Assembly: GCF_904846215.1 (NCBI RefSeq)
Contig: NZ_CAJGZK010000015.1
Span: forward strand, 1-64,000
Reading direction: 5' to 3'
From: Psychrobacter glacincola
Lineage (GTDB): Bacteria; Pseudomonadota; Gammaproteobacteria; Pseudomonadales; Moraxellaceae
Length of the DNA stretch: 64,000 nucleotides
Shown: piece by piece, positions 47,321 to 58,616 of the stretch
Layout of the letters: each line of letters begins with the position of its first letter
Numbering within the stretch: position 1 is the stretch's first letter
The notes under the pieces: generated by a model
Database searches by the model: none
The model's input: only the letters and a program-made list of their open reading frames with translations
Told to the model about the DNA's origin: nothing
Made by a program: the position numbers and the translations under genes

Positions 47321-50300
47321 ATGCCAGTCAAACCCTCTGCTCAAACCAATAAGACCATAAAATCGACTTCAAAAAACACTTCAAAATCTGTGATAGAGGC
47401 TTCTGACTCATTGGTCATAGGTGACGCCATCTATCACTTGGCAGATCATACACCGATGATGGTGCAATATCTGACTATGAAGGTCAACTATCCACAAGCG
47501 CTGCTGCTATACCGGATGGGCGATTTTTATGAGTTATTTTTTGATGATGCCAAGCGTGCTGCTCAAATATTGGACATCACCTTGACTCGCCGTGGTACGG
47601 ATAAAGCAGGCAACACCATTGCCATGGCAGGCGTACCATTTCATGCTGCAGATAGTTATATGGCACGGCTGATTGCGGCTGGGCAGACGGTAGTAGTCTG
47701 TGAGCAAATTGACGAAACCTTTAATGATAATAGCACTAGCAATGCGAATAATCCGTCCAATACACCTACGATGGGCGACAAGCAAAAGAAAGATACCAGT
47801 AAATCGGCAGCTGGCAGTATTATGCGCCGTGAAGTGGTCAAAACGCTGACGGCAGGGACGATTACCGATGATGCACTCATTGCGCCCAATCATACCCCGA
47901 CTGTCGTCGCTATTGATATCGAAATCCCTAAATCGAACAGTAAACAATCGTTGCAAGCAGCCATTAGTCAAATGGATTTAGCTGCGGGCACGTTGACGAC
48001 GCAATGCCTAACAGCAGATAACAATGATATAGAAGGTTTACAAACTCAAATGCTGACGGTGTTAGCGCGCTTCGCCCCGAGCGAATGTATCATTAGCGAA
48101 GCGCTGAGTGGCAGTAATGGTAATAACAATAGTAACGGAGAAGACTGGCTACTTTGGCTACGTCAAAATCTTGACTGCCCTATTATCGAAGTGGCTGCCA
48201 ATGACTTTCATCGTGACCATGCCAGCGAAACTTTGTGCCAACAATTTGAGGTGCAACGTCTCGATGGTTTAGGTATTAGCAATGCGCCATTAGCGCAATC
48301 TAGCTGTGCAGCATTGATACATTATGCACGGCAAACTCAGCAACGCCATGTGCCACAAGTCAATCAGCTTATCGTCGAATATAGTGGCGATTATCTGATC
48401 ATTGATGCCAATAGTCAGCAAAATCTTGAGCTATTTACGCCTGTTAGTAGTAACGGTACGTCTTTAATATCCGTACTCAATCATTGTCAAACGCCAATGG
48501 GACGACGCTTACTGGTGCAGCAGATGAAGCGTCCGCTGCGTCAGCATGCGCGTATTAATTTGCGCTTAGATGCCATCACCAGTCTTTTGCAGACGGACAA
48601 GCACTCAACACCGTCTGAACAAAAATTAGAAAGTAACTCATTAGTACAAAATATACGTGAAACCTTAAATGCCATTGGTGATATTGAGCGTATCAGTAGC
48701 CGTATCGGGCTGATGAGCGCTAAGCCTCGCGACTTACGTAAACTTGCCGATGGTATCGCCAGTAGCACCGAACTTGCTAGGCTATTAATGAAGTTTGGTA
48801 TTAGCCATGAGCGGGCAGGACTGTTACCAATGCTGATGCAGCAATTACCCAATCAGTTACCTGCGGTACAATCCGTAGCCGAGCTGATTGAGCGTGCCAT
48901 TATCGCAGAACCACCTGCCCATATCCGCGATGGCGGCATGATTGCCGCTGGCTACGATGAAGAGTTTGATCGGCTCACTCATCTGCATGACAATATCCAA
49001 ACGACATTAGATGAGATGCTAGAGCGTGCTCGTCAAGAGAGCCAATTGCCTAGCCTCAAAGTTGGCTTTAATAAAGTCAGCGGTTTTTATTTTGAATTAC
49101 CAAAAATGCAGGCAAAAAATGCACCGGCACACTTTATCAGACGGCAGACGCTAAAGAGCAGCGAGCGCTTTATTACTGATGAGTTAAAAAAGGTCGAGAC
49201 TGAGTATCTCAGCGCGCAGACCTTAGCATTAACTCGCGAAAAGCAGCTATATAATGAGCTATTAACCATATTAGGTAGCCATTTAGCCGAACTGCAACAA
49301 CTGAGCGCAGCTATTGCGCAAATAGATGTTCTCAGCAATTGGGCACAGCTCGCCGTGACTTATCACTGGCAACGCCCAGTAATGAGTAATGAACCCAAAG
49401 ACAATAATCAATCGAAAGATGACAGCCAAACCAGTATCAATATCAAAGCAGGTCGCCATGTGGTAGTCGAAGCGGTATTAAATCCAATCAATATCCAAAA
49501 CACCATTAATAAAAGCAACAATCCTCAACCTGCGAGCCATTTTGTCGCCAATGATTGCGCGTTAGGCAGTAATGCAAATCCTGAGCGATTATTAATGATT
49601 ACCGGCCCTAATATGGGTGGCAAATCTACTTATATGCGCCAAACAGCACTGATTGTCCTACTGGCTCATTGCGGCAGCTTTGTCCCAGCAAGTAGTTCTT
49701 ATATTGGTGATATCGACCGTATCTTTACCCGTATTGGCTCAGCCGACGACTTAGCAGGTGGTAAATCAACCTTTATGGTAGAGATGATTGAAACCGCTAA
49801 TATCCTCAATCAAGCGACGAATAAATCGCTCGTGCTCATGGATGAGGTTGGGCGCGGTACAGCAACGACAGACGGGCTAGCGATTGCTCATGCTTGTGTC
49901 AATCGACTGCTAGAGATTGGCTGCCTGACATTATTTGCCACCCATTACTTTGAGCTGACGCAATTGGCAGAAAACACCAATAATATTCACAGCAACATCC
50001 GCAATGTCCATGTTGCTGCCAGCGAAATCGACGGTCAACTGTTACTACTACATCAAATCCGCGAGGGTGCTGCAAGCTCCAGTTTTGGATTACATGTGGC
50101 TAAAATGGCTGGTATTCCGACACAAGTGCTCAATGATGCCAAGCGCTATTTAGTAGACAACTTAAAAATAGACACCCTAAAAGCAGAAAATGAAAAAGTT
50201 GTTATTGATAAAGTTGATGACAAAAATGAATTAGCTAAGTCAGTAAAGGATAAACGCCATCAGACTTATAGTGACGGAACAAAACAAGCAAACGACAGCA

Positions 50301-50452
50301 GCTATAATCAAACCAAAAATATAAATGATAATCCACAGCAAAATCAGCTGTTTAGCTTACAAGACGAGCTAAACGCCATTGATCCTGATAGCCTAACGCC
50401 CAAGCAAGCGCATGACTTGATATATCAGCTTAAGAAAATCATTAGTCATTAA
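47321..50452 (+). CDS. mutS: DNA mismatch repair protein MutS
   Basis: Mismatch-recognition ATPase. The mismatch-binding domain carries [13 protein letters not shown] near 66-78. The Walker [10 protein letters not shown] lies near 761-769, and the later segments [12 protein letters not shown] and ATHYFELT are typical. At 1043 residues it is about 190 longer than E. coli MutS. The excess is in an N-terminal extension of about 40, Asn/Ser/Lys-rich inserts (near 134-165 and 685-725) and a polar linker near the C-terminus. fdxA follows 92 bases downstream, a common gammaproteobacterial pair. Confidence 0.96.
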   Translation: MPVKPSAQTNKTIKSTSKNTSKSVIEASDSLVIGDAIYHLADHTPMMVQYLTMKVNYPQALLLYRMGDFYELFFDDAKRAAQILDITLTRRGTDKAGNTIAMAGVPFHAADSYMARLIAAGQTVVVCEQIDETFNDNSTSNANNPSNTPTMGDKQKKDTSKSAAGSIMRREVVKTLTAGTITDDALIAPNHTPTVVAIDIEIPKSNSKQSLQAAISQMDLAAGTLTTQCLTADNNDIEGLQTQMLTVLARFAPSECIISEALSGSNGNNNSNGEDWLLWLRQNLDCPIIEVAANDFHRDHASETLCQQFEVQRLDGLGISNAPLAQSSCAALIHYARQTQQRHVPQVNQLIVEYSGDYLIIDANSQQNLELFTPVSSNGTSLISVLNHCQTPMGRRLLVQQMKRPLRQHARINLRLDAITSLLQTDKHSTPSEQKLESNSLVQNIRETLNAIGDIERISSRIGLMSAKPRDLRKLADGIASSTELARLLMKFGISHERAGLLPMLMQQLPNQLPAVQSVAELIERAIIAEPPAHIRDGGMIAAGYDEEFDRLTHLHDNIQTTLDEMLERARQESQLPSLKVGFNKVSGFYFELPKMQAKNAPAHFIRRQTLKSSERFITDELKKVETEYLSAQTLALTREKQLYNELLTILGSHLAELQQLSAAIAQIDVLSNWAQLAVTYHWQRPVMSNEPKDNNQSKDDSQTSINIKAGRHVVVEAVLNPINIQNTINKSNNPQPASHFVANDCALGSNANPERLLMITGPNMGGKSTYMRQTALIVLLAHCGSFVPASSSYIGDIDRIFTRIGSADDLAGGKSTFMVEMIETANILNQATNKSLVLMDEVGRGTATTDGLAIAHACVNRLLEIGCLTLFATHYFELTQLAENTNNIHSNIRNVHVAASEIDGQLLLLHQIREGAASSSFGLHVAKMAGIPTQVLNDAKRYLVDNLKIDTLKAENEKVVIDKVDDKNELAKSVKDKRHQTYSDGTKQANDSSYNQTKNINDNPQQNQLFSLQDELNAIDPDSLTPKQAHDLIYQLKKIISH

Positions 50453-50544
50453 AGGGAATTGTCAAATAGTGGTAAAAGCGCTAAAATATGCCTAATTTTC
50501 CACTATTCTATTTTGCCCCAATCCAATAACAGGTAGACATTACT

Positions 50545-50868
50545 ATGACCTTTGTCGTTACAGATAACTGCATTCTTTGCAAATACACCGACTGTGTGGA
50601 AGTCTGTCCTGTGGACTGCTTTTATGAAGGACCGAACTTCCTCGTCATCGATCCTGATGAGTGCATCGACTGCGCGCTATGCGAGCCTGAATGCCCTGCC
50701 AATGCGATCTTCTCAGAAGATGAAGTGCCAAAAGGCCAAGAGATGTTCACTGAGCTGAATGCTGAGCTGGCACAAAAGTGGCCAAACATTACTGAGATGA
50801 AAGGTCAATTGCCAGAATCTGAAAAGTGGGATGGTGTGGAAGGTAAGATTCAGTATTTAGAAAAGTAG
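50545..50868 (+). CDS. fdxA: Seven-iron ferredoxin FdxA
   Basis: A 107-residue ferredoxin with one [3Fe-4S] and one [4Fe-4S] cluster. Cysteines at 9, 17, 21 and 25 belong to the first segment, with C12 as an additional one, and the second segment [12 protein letters not shown] (40-51) completes the 4Fe site. Length and sequence match the Azotobacter ferredoxin I type. The C-terminal half is acidic. It ends at a bidirectional terminator. Confidence 0.93.
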   Translation: MTFVVTDNCILCKYTDCVEVCPVDCFYEGPNFLVIDPDECIDCALCEPECPANAIFSEDEVPKGQEMFTELNAELAQKWPNITEMKGQLPESEKWDGVEGKIQYLEK

Positions 50869-50895
50869 GTTTAAATTTCAATAAAGTATGATTAA

Positions 50896-50932
50896 CGAAA
50901 AAGGCTGAAGTCATCACTTCAGCCTTTTTCGT
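50896..50932. terminator. Bidirectional terminator fdxA/pilin
   Basis: AAAAAGGCTGAAGT and ACTTCAGCCTTTTT form a long stem between the convergent genes. Confidence 0.92.
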
Positions 50933-50990
50933 TATCTAGTCATATGGGGCGATTGAAAACTCGCTTATCTATATTTTAATTTTCAAATAA

Positions 50991-51503
50991 TTAGTAAGCA
51001 CCTCGGCATGAGCTAGGTAAGTACTTGGCAGGAATGGTCGTACCATCTGCTACTGAACCACAGCGCCAGCCTGCAATAGTTTTGCCACCATCCGTGATAC
51101 CCACTAATGCATTGCTACCAGTTTGAATGGGTGCAAGCGTCAATGCATTACTTGTAGCAGTTAACGCTGTTAAATTAGCTTCATCAGCCAAAACAGTAAT
51201 AATACCATCAATGCTCACCGAAACACTCTTTACATATTTCGTAGGGACAAAGTGGTCACAAGCACTCGCTAAAGCTATAGACACGTCTACTGCTGATGAA
51301 GGTTGCACAACATCTACTACAGATATCCGGCAAGAATTAGCTGCCGATATTGCTTCTAAGGCTTTGGTTTTGGTGATGTAGTCTTGATAAGTAGGTAACG
51401 CGACCGCAGAGAGAACGCCAACAATAACGATCACTATCATCAGCTCGATTAAAGTGAAGCCAGATTGAGAATTAGTCTCATTGTTTTGTATAAACAATAA
51501 CAT
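50991..51503 (-). CDS. Type IV major pilin-like protein
   Basis: A 171-residue type IVa pilin. The prepilin leader ends at G15, followed by mature F16 and the canonical [20 protein letters not shown] helix with glutamate at +5 (E20). A cysteine pair at the C-terminus (WRCGS and SSCRGAY) forms the D-region disulfide, and two more cysteines lie in the middle. I start at the ATG ending at 51503, which gives a 15-residue leader; the longer frame would give an unusual hydrophobic extension. The ribosome site is weak. It sits just downstream of the surface-polysaccharide cluster. Confidence 0.88.
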   Translation of the reverse strand: MLLFIQNNETNSQSGFTLIELMIVIVIVGVLSAVALPTYQDYITKTKALEAISAANSCRISVVDVVQPSSAVDVSIALASACDHFVPTKYVKSVSVSIDGIITVLADEANLTALTATSNALTLAPIQTGSNALVGITDGGKTIAGWRCGSVADGTTIPAKYLPSSCRGAY

Positions 51504-51641
51504 GATATTTAGCTTAGTTATGAATGGCAATTCTAATATTGCATATATCATGCCAATGTAAACATAATCACAACCTCTATTTTTTTAGGTTATAGTCATC
51601 ATTTGCGCTTAATGTACCGTTCATCTTACATGAACTATTTA

Positions 51642-52457
51642 TTAGTCTGTTTCTTTTAGTGTAGACAAAGTCTCATTATTAATTTGCCTTCTTTGTTTAT
51701 CGAAAACCCATCCCCACTTATTAAAATATTTGACAGCCGAGATAATATGCGCTTTGAGTAAGGCTTTGTTTTTATAAGACGCTTGCTGATGCTCATGGAT
51801 GACGCAAGCACTGGGCACGTAGAGCACACCAAATCTCACAGCACACCGACGTGATAGGTCCATATCTTCCATATACATAAAATAGCGTTCATCGAACCCG
51901 CCTAACGCTAGTAAGCATTTAGATTTAAACAGCATAAAGCTGCCAGACACACTCGGTACAGGAGCTGGCTTATTCAATGTCAGATGTACCGTCAAGGTTT
52001 TGAGCAGATATTTATCATCAAGCCTATCGGAGAAGTACTGAGGTAAAAAACGTCTGGCAAATAGGTTAAGTGGTGTAGGCAGTAGTCGTTGACCGTACTG
52101 GTCTGTGCCGTCAGGGTAGATTATCTTCGGTGAATAGAGCCCTGCTGATGATGACTTCGCGACTTCAAGCAATTTCTCTAACTCTTTAGGGTCAAAGTCG
52201 ATATCTGGATTACAGATGAGGAAGTAATCACTTAAACGGGTATATTTACGTATAGCTAAATTATGACCATAGCCAAAGCCGCCATTTCTCTCAGCTTTAA
52301 TATAGGCTATTTTGGTATGGCCTAAATGATCCGCCCAGTTGCATCCACCATTGTCCACTAGTATGACTTTATCTACGCTATCGGTGTGCAGTAAGCTGTC
52401 TAGCGTGGTTTGGATGTCTGCTAGGGTATGCTGGTAGAGGACTAAGGAAACATACAT
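51642..52457 (-). CDS. Family 2 glycosyltransferase (rhamnosyltransferase-like)
   Basis: A 271-residue GT-A fold enzyme resembling WbbL-type rhamnosyltransferases. A VDNGG segment (about 35-39) replaces the usual nucleotide loop, NPDIDFD (about 82-88) supplies the metal-binding aspartates, and YMEDMDLSRRC (about 189-199) the catalytic acidic motif. It is likely cytoplasmic and uses dTDP-rhamnose made by the rml genes (inference). It directly abuts the next upstream glycosyltransferase, so the two are co-translated. It is the last gene of the cluster before the pilin gene. Confidence 0.85.
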   Translation of the reverse strand: MYVSLVLYQHTLADIQTTLDSLLHTDSVDKVILVDNGGCNWADHLGHTKIAYIKAERNGGFGYGHNLAIRKYTRLSDYFLICNPDIDFDPKELEKLLEVAKSSSAGLYSPKIIYPDGTDQYGQRLLPTPLNLFARRFLPQYFSDRLDDKYLLKTLTVHLTLNKPAPVPSVSGSFMLFKSKCLLALGGFDERYFMYMEDMDLSRRCAVRFGVLYVPSACVIHEHQQASYKNKALLKAHIISAVKYFNKWGWVFDKQRRQINNETLSTLKETD

Positions 52458-53393
52458 TTATAAAAGCCTGTCTATCGGATAAACTTTAACCATAGAAGTT
52501 TTCAATAACAAATAAAATCTAAATTTAGTCATTTTACTATTCAAAATTATCCATAATCTGATAAAAATATTAGATTCAATAAATTTGAAATAATCACTAA
52601 ACACAACATCACTAGATTTAGAAAAATTATCTCGATGAAAATTGTAGAAACTTACTTTTGAATTTTTTGATTCAGGTAATACAATGTAGCTTTTATTATT
52701 AAGTATAATATTCAACTTAGATAGCAAAGTATTTTCTCTAACCCCTATTATATTATTTTCATGAATTCTGTATAGCATCAATGGCTTGTATAAAAATAAG
52801 ACTTCTCCAAAAGCATGCGCAGTTAAAGCGACTATCTCATCATGAATATAGAAATCTGGCGTGTAATTTAGCAGCTTTTCTTTAAGAACCTTATTAAATA
52901 ATGTAGATGAGCCTTGATACCCACCGTTATGAAATATAAAGTCTTTAAAAGATAAATATAAGTAAGGATAAAGAGTATCTGATACTATCTTAGATTCTTT
53001 CTGACTATATATGTATGCATCACAAAAAACTATATTTGGTAGGTCTTTATTAATCCATTTCTCTGACTTCTTCAATAACAACTCTAGCTTACAGTCTAAC
53101 CATACATCATCTTGGTCACAAAATATTGCAAAATCTGCTTTCGAGTACGGTAGTAAACGCCAAAAATTCTTAGCCGCACTTTTAACAGGTTTTTTAAAAT
53201 CAATAATATGTAGCCTATCGTCGTTAGACATAATTGATTTGATTATGTCTATGGTATTGTCTGTAGAGCCATCATCGGCTACATATAAATTCCAATTTTT
53301 ATGAGTTTGAGCGAGCAACGAATATATCTGTTGAGATATATATTTTTCGCCATTATAGGTTGCTAGTAGAATGTCGATGTTATGTGAAGTCAA
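52458..53393 (-). CDS. Family 2 glycosyltransferase
   Basis: A 311-residue GT-A enzyme with the N-terminal ATYNGEKYISQQI segment, DDGSTDNT at about 40-47 and the metal-binding FCDQDDVW near 91-98. It resembles RfbG/rhamnosyltransferase-type proteins. Base composition is markedly more AT-rich than the housekeeping genes. Acceptor and sugar are unknown; rhamnose is plausible given the rml genes. Confidence 0.83.
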   Translation of the reverse strand: MTSHNIDILLATYNGEKYISQQIYSLLAQTHKNWNLYVADDGSTDNTIDIIKSIMSNDDRLHIIDFKKPVKSAAKNFWRLLPYSKADFAIFCDQDDVWLDCKLELLLKKSEKWINKDLPNIVFCDAYIYSQKESKIVSDTLYPYLYLSFKDFIFHNGGYQGSSTLFNKVLKEKLLNYTPDFYIHDEIVALTAHAFGEVLFLYKPLMLYRIHENNIIGVRENTLLSKLNIILNNKSYIVLPESKNSKVSFYNFHRDNFSKSSDVVFSDYFKFIESNIFIRLWIILNSKMTKFRFYLLLKTSMVKVYPIDRLL

Positions 53394-53419
53394 AAAGAAG
53401 CCTCAATGATATTTTATTT

Positions 53420-54826
53420 TTAAAATGACTTAATTTTATTTAAGATCAACCTTAAGAAGTGTTTTGATAAAATCAAATTAATAAAATTTAACTTGCTAAA
53501 TTTTAGTATCTTTTTAAGTATATCCCAAGAAAAATAAATATTATATTTTTTACTTATATTCCTAAAATCTATATAGTTATTCATAGGATTTTTAAATAAA
53601 ATATTATCATATAAATTAGATAAAAACCTTTCTTTTACTTTGTCAAAACCATGTACTTCAAATATTTTTGAATTTAGCTCATTGAGGAAGCTGTCACTTG
53701 GAGTTGTCGTCAATAGCTCCAAGGCTTCTTCAGCTGTGTTTCGTTTGACAAGCTCTAAAGGTGTATAGCCATAAAATTTGGTTTGAAGCCCTATACAAGG
53801 TTTACCATGTAAAAACTGCTCTACAAACGCTGTGCCACCAGGCATTGGATAGCTGTCGATATAGAAGTCTGTATCCTCAGATAATTTAATGTATTCATCA
53901 TAAGGTAGCGAGGAATGAAACCTTACTCTGTTTGGATATTCCTTCTTTAATTTTTTAAAAAAAGGATTAAATTCTATACCAGAACTTATGATAGAAACTC
54001 GATTTTTAGAGTTCATAGTGAGGATTTCATCAAGTAAGGGTATCATAGTTGCATCATCTTCGAGTTCATACTTATTGCTTGATGCAGCCGTTAAAAACCT
54101 ATTTCCATCAGGGTTATAGTTATAGTTCACTTTTTCAAAAAAACTACTTTTTGGTTTGTTTATTGGAATACCTAAAAAGCTAATTTTAGTCTCTGATAGT
54201 ATTCCTCTAAACTTATCTAATTGATGACCGCTTAAGCTAATTTCATACCATATATCAGAGACTGTTACGCCATAAGTTGCTATATGATCGGCGTGATTTA
54301 CAAAATAGACTTGGAGCTCTTTATTCAATTTTTTAGCGATATCGCAAGCTATGACGGTATGCAGATCATCTGGATGGATATTTAATATTACTTTATTATA
54401 TTTGACAATTTCTTTCGCTAATCTATTAATATAATTGACATTATTCTTGTTATTAAAACAAGTTATTATTTGCTCAAAATATCTTTCAAATCTTGTTATC
54501 ACACTTTGTTCAGTTGGTCTTGTGACGAGTAAGGTAGGTCTGCTAGGTATCATTTGACTTAGGTTTTCCATCAAACGAGTATGACCTCCTGTCGCATACC
54601 CTTCAGATATAACGAAAAGAGCGCTGTCGTAGGTTTTTCCTTCAAATTCAACCAATATACCATTCGTTTTATCAAATTTTTTAATCAAAGCTCTTTCAAT
54701 ATCGGTCACATTGAGGTCGTAGTAGTCGCTAGCATTTATATCTCTAATTAAAGAAGCTGCTAATTCTATACTTTGATGAATTTCAGAATTAAATATTAGG
54801 TTTTTTATCTCTTCTACTTCTTTCAT
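53420..54826 (-). CDS. Probable GT-B type glycosyltransferase, unassigned family
   Basis: A 468-residue protein that I do not recognise closely. The middle segment SEGYATGGHTRLMENLS (about 73-89) and the C-terminal FVEQFLHGKPCIGL (about 342-355) are placed like the two nucleotide-sugar contact regions of GT-B enzymes. The stretch between has alternating strands and helices. The first 60 residues look helical and unrelated. The sequence is AT-rich like its neighbours. It could be a sugar or phospho-sugar transferase; no assignment to a CAZy family is claimed. Confidence 0.6.
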   Translation of the reverse strand: MKEVEEIKNLIFNSEIHQSIELAASLIRDINASDYYDLNVTDIERALIKKFDKTNGILVEFEGKTYDSALFVISEGYATGGHTRLMENLSQMIPSRPTLLVTRPTEQSVITRFERYFEQIITCFNNKNNVNYINRLAKEIVKYNKVILNIHPDDLHTVIACDIAKKLNKELQVYFVNHADHIATYGVTVSDIWYEISLSGHQLDKFRGILSETKISFLGIPINKPKSSFFEKVNYNYNPDGNRFLTAASSNKYELEDDATMIPLLDEILTMNSKNRVSIISSGIEFNPFFKKLKKEYPNRVRFHSSLPYDEYIKLSEDTDFYIDSYPMPGGTAFVEQFLHGKPCIGLQTKFYGYTPLELVKRNTAEEALELLTTTPSDSFLNELNSKIFEVHGFDKVKERFLSNLYDNILFKNPMNNYIDFRNISKKYNIYFSWDILKKILKFSKLNFINLILSKHFLRLILNKIKSF

Positions 54827-54897
54827 TTTTAAATCTTTCCATTCTCAAAATACTTCAAGTTGTCATTTAAATTTTCGTTTACTAAATTATCTTAAAT

Positions 54898-56139
54898 TTA
54901 TATAGCTCTAAACACTAGAAACCCCATCAAAACCCAATATATAGCATAATTGACCATATACGCTATCGCTACGCCTTCAAATGCAAAATACTCTGAAAAC
55001 AAGTAAGTGAGTACTAGCAATGAGACGGTAAATAAAATCTCAGTAATAATAAACAGCTTAGTCATTGCTCGACCAAGCATTAAGTAAGCCAGTATCCAAC
55101 TTCCTATCTTTAGGACATCACCTATAAGTTGCCATAAGAATATCTCATCCATAGGGAAAAAAGAGCGAGTGAATAGTACCGTAATGATTTCAAATCTAAA
55201 TATATAGACGAGCGTGCTACTGATTATAGCAAACGGTAAGATGAACTTATAACCTAGTATCACCTCTGCGATGACTTCATGCTTGTCTTTTATCTCCGAC
55301 AGCCTAGGCAAATAATAGACCCCAAGTGTCGTAGTCACGAGCATGAGATAGCCGCCGCTCAGTCGGGTCATCGCATCCCAATAGCCTGCATAGTCCACAC
55401 CGAATTTACTAATGACATGATTGCGGATGAGTATCTGCGATACAGGTACACACATCGCACTGACCAATGCCATCGCGGCATAATTTAAAAAATTTCTTGA
55501 GACTTTTTTATCTATCTTGCCAAACAGATACGCTACTTTGAACCAAGGAGAGCGTACACATAATGCAAAAGTCACCAAGAATGAAATCGACTGATAGACG
55601 GACAAGGCAATCAACGCGCCAAGTAGCTGATACTTAATGACAAGTATAGCGGTCACGACTAGAGAAAACACGCTACCTGATATACTAGCAACGACCAGCT
55701 TTTTGATTTCTTTTTTGCCATTTAAGATAGCCAAAAATAGCGTATTAAAAGTAAAGAATATCAGCGATAAGGCAAACCAGACAAATACGGATTGATAAGC
55801 TAAGCTCTGAAATAGATAAATCGACAAAGGCTTTTGGAATACCAAAATAATGACAGTCAGTAGTAAGCTGAACAGTAAGACAATCGTGCCAGCCGTTTGC
55901 CATACGAGGATTTGCCGTCGTTCATCATCGTAATACTCTGCCGTATATTTGACGACTGCTGTATGAATAGCGCCACCTGCGAAGCTGATGATGATCTGAA
56001 TGAAGTTTTGAAACTGTCCGATGGCGGCATATCCAGACGGTCCTACGTATACCGCAAGTATTTTATTCAAAATAAAGGAGATTGCCGTTCTGACCAAAAC
56101 GGCAATGCCATTCAAAAGGCTGGTCGATAGCAGTTTCAA
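54898..56139 (-). CDS. wzx: Wzx-type O-antigen/polysaccharide flippase
   Basis: A 413-residue membrane protein with about 12 hydrophobic helices, of the MOP/PST superfamily. The N-terminal KILAVYVGPSGYAAIGQFQ segment is typical of Wzx, notably the WzxE-like branch. It would move lipid-linked repeat units across the inner membrane. The stop codon of the aminotransferase gene directly abuts its start. A matching Wzy polymerase is not visible in the window. Confidence 0.87.
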   Translation of the reverse strand: MKLLSTSLLNGIAVLVRTAISFILNKILAVYVGPSGYAAIGQFQNFIQIIISFAGGAIHTAVVKYTAEYYDDERRQILVWQTAGTIVLLFSLLLTVIILVFQKPLSIYLFQSLAYQSVFVWFALSLIFFTFNTLFLAILNGKKEIKKLVVASISGSVFSLVVTAILVIKYQLLGALIALSVYQSISFLVTFALCVRSPWFKVAYLFGKIDKKVSRNFLNYAAMALVSAMCVPVSQILIRNHVISKFGVDYAGYWDAMTRLSGGYLMLVTTTLGVYYLPRLSEIKDKHEVIAEVILGYKFILPFAIISSTLVYIFRFEIITVLFTRSFFPMDEIFLWQLIGDVLKIGSWILAYLMLGRAMTKLFIITEILFTVSLLVLTYLFSEYFAFEGVAIAYMVNYAIYWVLMGFLVFRAI

Positions 56140-56140
56140 T

Positions 56141-57247
56141 TTAGAAGGTAAAGCTATTACAGGCGCTTACTACCTTTTGGGTATCTTCAAGCGATTGGAT
56201 AGGGCTAATAGGTAGGCTCAATACCTCAGCATGGATCTGCTCTGTAAGCGGTAAAGACAGGTCTTTCCATTGTTGGTAAGCCGTCTGCTTGTGCGGAGGA
56301 ACAGGATAATGTATCAGTGTTTGAATACCTTGTTCGGTAAGATAAGCTTGAAGCTTATCTCTGCTAGCATGCCTGACAACGAATAAATGCCAGACATGAC
56401 TCTCTTGGTTAGCAGATACTGTAGGTAACTGAATTGAGGGATTGTCGATATGGTTTAGGTAGTACTGCGCTATGCACCGTCGCTTATCTACCTCATCATT
56501 AATATGTTTTAACTTCACATTTAGCATAGCCGCTTGTATTTCATCTAGGCGGCTATTTACGCCCTGAAAGAGATTTTTATACTTCTCATGTGAGCCATAA
56601 TTGCGTAGCGCGCGCAGAGTATCAGCTAGCTCGCTATCATTCGTCGTGATCGCTCCTGCATCGCCCAATGCGCCTAGGTTTTTGCCGGGATAAAAGCTAA
56701 ATCCTGACGCATCACCCCAGCTTCCTGCTCTCTGACCATTTAGACTGGCCCCATGAGCTTGGGCTGCGTCCTCCAGCACTAACAGATTGTGACGCTTGGC
56801 TATATCCATGATAGCTGGCATATCAGCCAACTGACCGTATAGATACACAGGCAGTATCACTTTGGTCTTATCTGTAATAGATGCTTCAATATTATCAGGA
56901 TTTATATTGTAGGTGGCGATATCAGGCTCGACCAATACAGGGATTATATTATTTTCTGTTATGGCTAATATACTCGCGATATAGGTATTGGCAGGGACGA
57001 TGACTTCATCGCCTTCTTTAAGTTTACCCATTTCTATCCACGCTCGTAACACTAAAGTCAGAGCGTCAAGTCCATTCGCGACACCGATGGCAAATTGAGT
57101 ACCGCAATAGTCAGCGAAATCCTGCTCAAACTGCGCTAGCTCTTGACCGCCAATATACCATCCCGAATCTATGACCCGAGTACAGGCCTCGATAAGCTCA
57201 TCACGATATTGAGCATTAATTGCTTTGAGATCGAGGAAAAGAATCAT
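56141..57247 (-). CDS. dTDP-3-amino-3,6-dideoxyhexose transaminase (FdtB/QdtB-like)
   Basis: A 368-residue DegT/DnrJ/EryC1 aminotransferase. The PLP lysine K189 lies in [16 protein letters not shown], and the phosphate-contacting EDAAQAHGA is at 159-167. This motif set is typical of FdtB/QdtB, which transfer an amino group to C3 of dTDP-3-keto-6-deoxyhexoses. The 3,4-ketoisomerase encoded at 60560-60958 would supply the substrate. Whether the product is the Fuc3N or Qui3N form depends on the isomerase and cannot be read here. Confidence 0.86.
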   Translation of the reverse strand: MILFLDLKAINAQYRDELIEACTRVIDSGWYIGGQELAQFEQDFADYCGTQFAIGVANGLDALTLVLRAWIEMGKLKEGDEVIVPANTYIASILAITENNIIPVLVEPDIATYNINPDNIEASITDKTKVILPVYLYGQLADMPAIMDIAKRHNLLVLEDAAQAHGASLNGQRAGSWGDASGFSFYPGKNLGALGDAGAITTNDSELADTLRALRNYGSHEKYKNLFQGVNSRLDEIQAAMLNVKLKHINDEVDKRRCIAQYYLNHIDNPSIQLPTVSANQESHVWHLFVVRHASRDKLQAYLTEQGIQTLIHYPVPPHKQTAYQQWKDLSLPLTEQIHAEVLSLPISPIQSLEDTQKVVSACNSFTF

Positions 57248-57249
57248 CG

Positions 57250-57954
57250 CTATCTATCACAGTATGAGACTATATATATTTCTCCTGATATATCTGGATA
57301 CCTTTCACCCATATCCATAAAGGCATCAAGCATTTCTTCTGACCAGTCGGCTTCAATTTGTCCGTTTGAGAGTGGTTTCAACCAATATCCACCAAATATA
57401 GATATTGGTAAGTTAGCCTTAATGAATACGCTTCGAAATGACTCTGGATTAAAAACACGTTGATGCCCATGATGTATATCAAGAGAGTTAAGAGAGTATT
57501 CGTTTTCAAGAATACCCATTATAACTGCTGCCTGCCTATGAATAGATCTAGCATTTGGAACAGCAGCAAAAATTAAACCGTCTGTTTTAAGAAATTTCTT
57601 AATATGAGATAAGACAAATACAGGGTCATCAACATGCTCTAGAACATGACCTAGAATAATATTGTCAAACTTTCTATCGCAATCAAAATCTTCAAAATAC
57701 GAATTGAATACTTCCACGTTTGGAAGTTTTTTCTTCAGCTGCTCACAAAATATTGAAGAACCTTCTACGACTGCAACATCATCAAAAAAATTGACAATTT
57801 TCTCAGTCATCAGACCTTCAGCACAACCTAGCTCAAGGACAGAACCTTTTTTTGCAAATCGCATGAAAATATCGAATGATTTATATAGGCTAGTATTCCC
57901 TGCTGGTGTGGTGAAAAGGCTCTTTTCTGCTATCGAATCTAAATTATTATCCAT
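57250..57954 (-). CDS. Class I SAM-dependent methyltransferase
   Basis: A 234-residue methyltransferase. Motif I is VLELGCAEG at 39-47, an acidic residue follows near VVEGSS (about 59-64), and [12 protein letters not shown] near 95-106 marks the UbiE/type 11 group. In this cluster it probably O- or N-methylates a sugar or acyl group, but the target is not shown. It abuts the aminotransferase gene. Confidence 0.8.
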   Translation of the reverse strand: MDNNLDSIAEKSLFTTPAGNTSLYKSFDIFMRFAKKGSVLELGCAEGLMTEKIVNFFDDVAVVEGSSIFCEQLKKKLPNVEVFNSYFEDFDCDRKFDNIILGHVLEHVDDPVFVLSHIKKFLKTDGLIFAAVPNARSIHRQAAVIMGILENEYSLNSLDIHHGHQRVFNPESFRSVFIKANLPISIFGGYWLKPLSNGQIEADWSEEMLDAFMDMGERYPDISGEIYIVSYCDR

Positions 57955-58007
57955 TTCATGCTACCTCTAATTATTATATTACTTTGAGCAAATCGCTAAT
58001 CCATAAA

Positions 58008-58616
58008 CTATATTTTTAATTCTATAATATCTTTTAAAATGACGTCAGGATTATATTCTCTTAACTTCATTTCTGACATACATCCACTCAATACTGCGCA
58101 GGTGTTAATATTTATTTCCTTACCTGTCATGATATCGTGCCCAGTATCACCGATCATCCAATCTACTTTACTGAATTTCAAACCACTATTTCTAAGTAGC
58201 TCAGCCTTTGTAAATTTTTGCTCAGTGACAAAAACATCTTCAAATAAATGTAGTATCGATAGTCTAGCTAATTGCTTATTGACTTGTGAAGTAGATTGCC
58301 TAGCCGTGCAAACATAAATTGTATGCTCTTGACTTACTTTTTCCAAAAACGCTGAAGCACCATTTATTATAGTGTCCCTTTCTAGGTAGAAATCAGTTTC
58401 TATCTTATGCATCCAGCTGTCTAGAAAAGATATTACATCATCGTCACTATAATCAAATTTTTCTCTCACAATATCTTGATTGCTTTTACCTATAAACTTT
58501 AAGCTCCAATAGTCTGAAAAGCTCATATCTCTACTGTCAACAAGGTCGCAAAAAAGCTCGTAAACTCTTTTCCTCGAACATAATAATGTTCCATCAAGAT
58601 CAAAGATTAAATTCAT
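58008..58616 (-). CDS. HAD-superfamily hydrolase
   Basis: A 202-residue phosphatase-like protein. Motif I is FDLDGT at 5-10, motif II is VCTAR near 102-106, a lysine lies near TKAEL (136-140), and motif IV is GDTGHD at 156-161. The start at 58616 lies inside the end of the epimerase gene (17-base overlap), giving translational coupling. In sugar clusters such enzymes remove phosphate from sugar phosphates; the substrate is unknown. Confidence 0.78.
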   Translation of the reverse strand: MNLIFDLDGTLLCSRKRVYELFCDLVDSRDMSFSDYWSLKFIGKSNQDIVREKFDYSDDDVISFLDSWMHKIETDFYLERDTIINGASAFLEKVSQEHTIYVCTARQSTSQVNKQLARLSILHLFEDVFVTEQKFTKAELLRNSGLKFSKVDWMIGDTGHDIMTGKEININTCAVLSGCMSEMKLREYNPDVILKDIIELKI

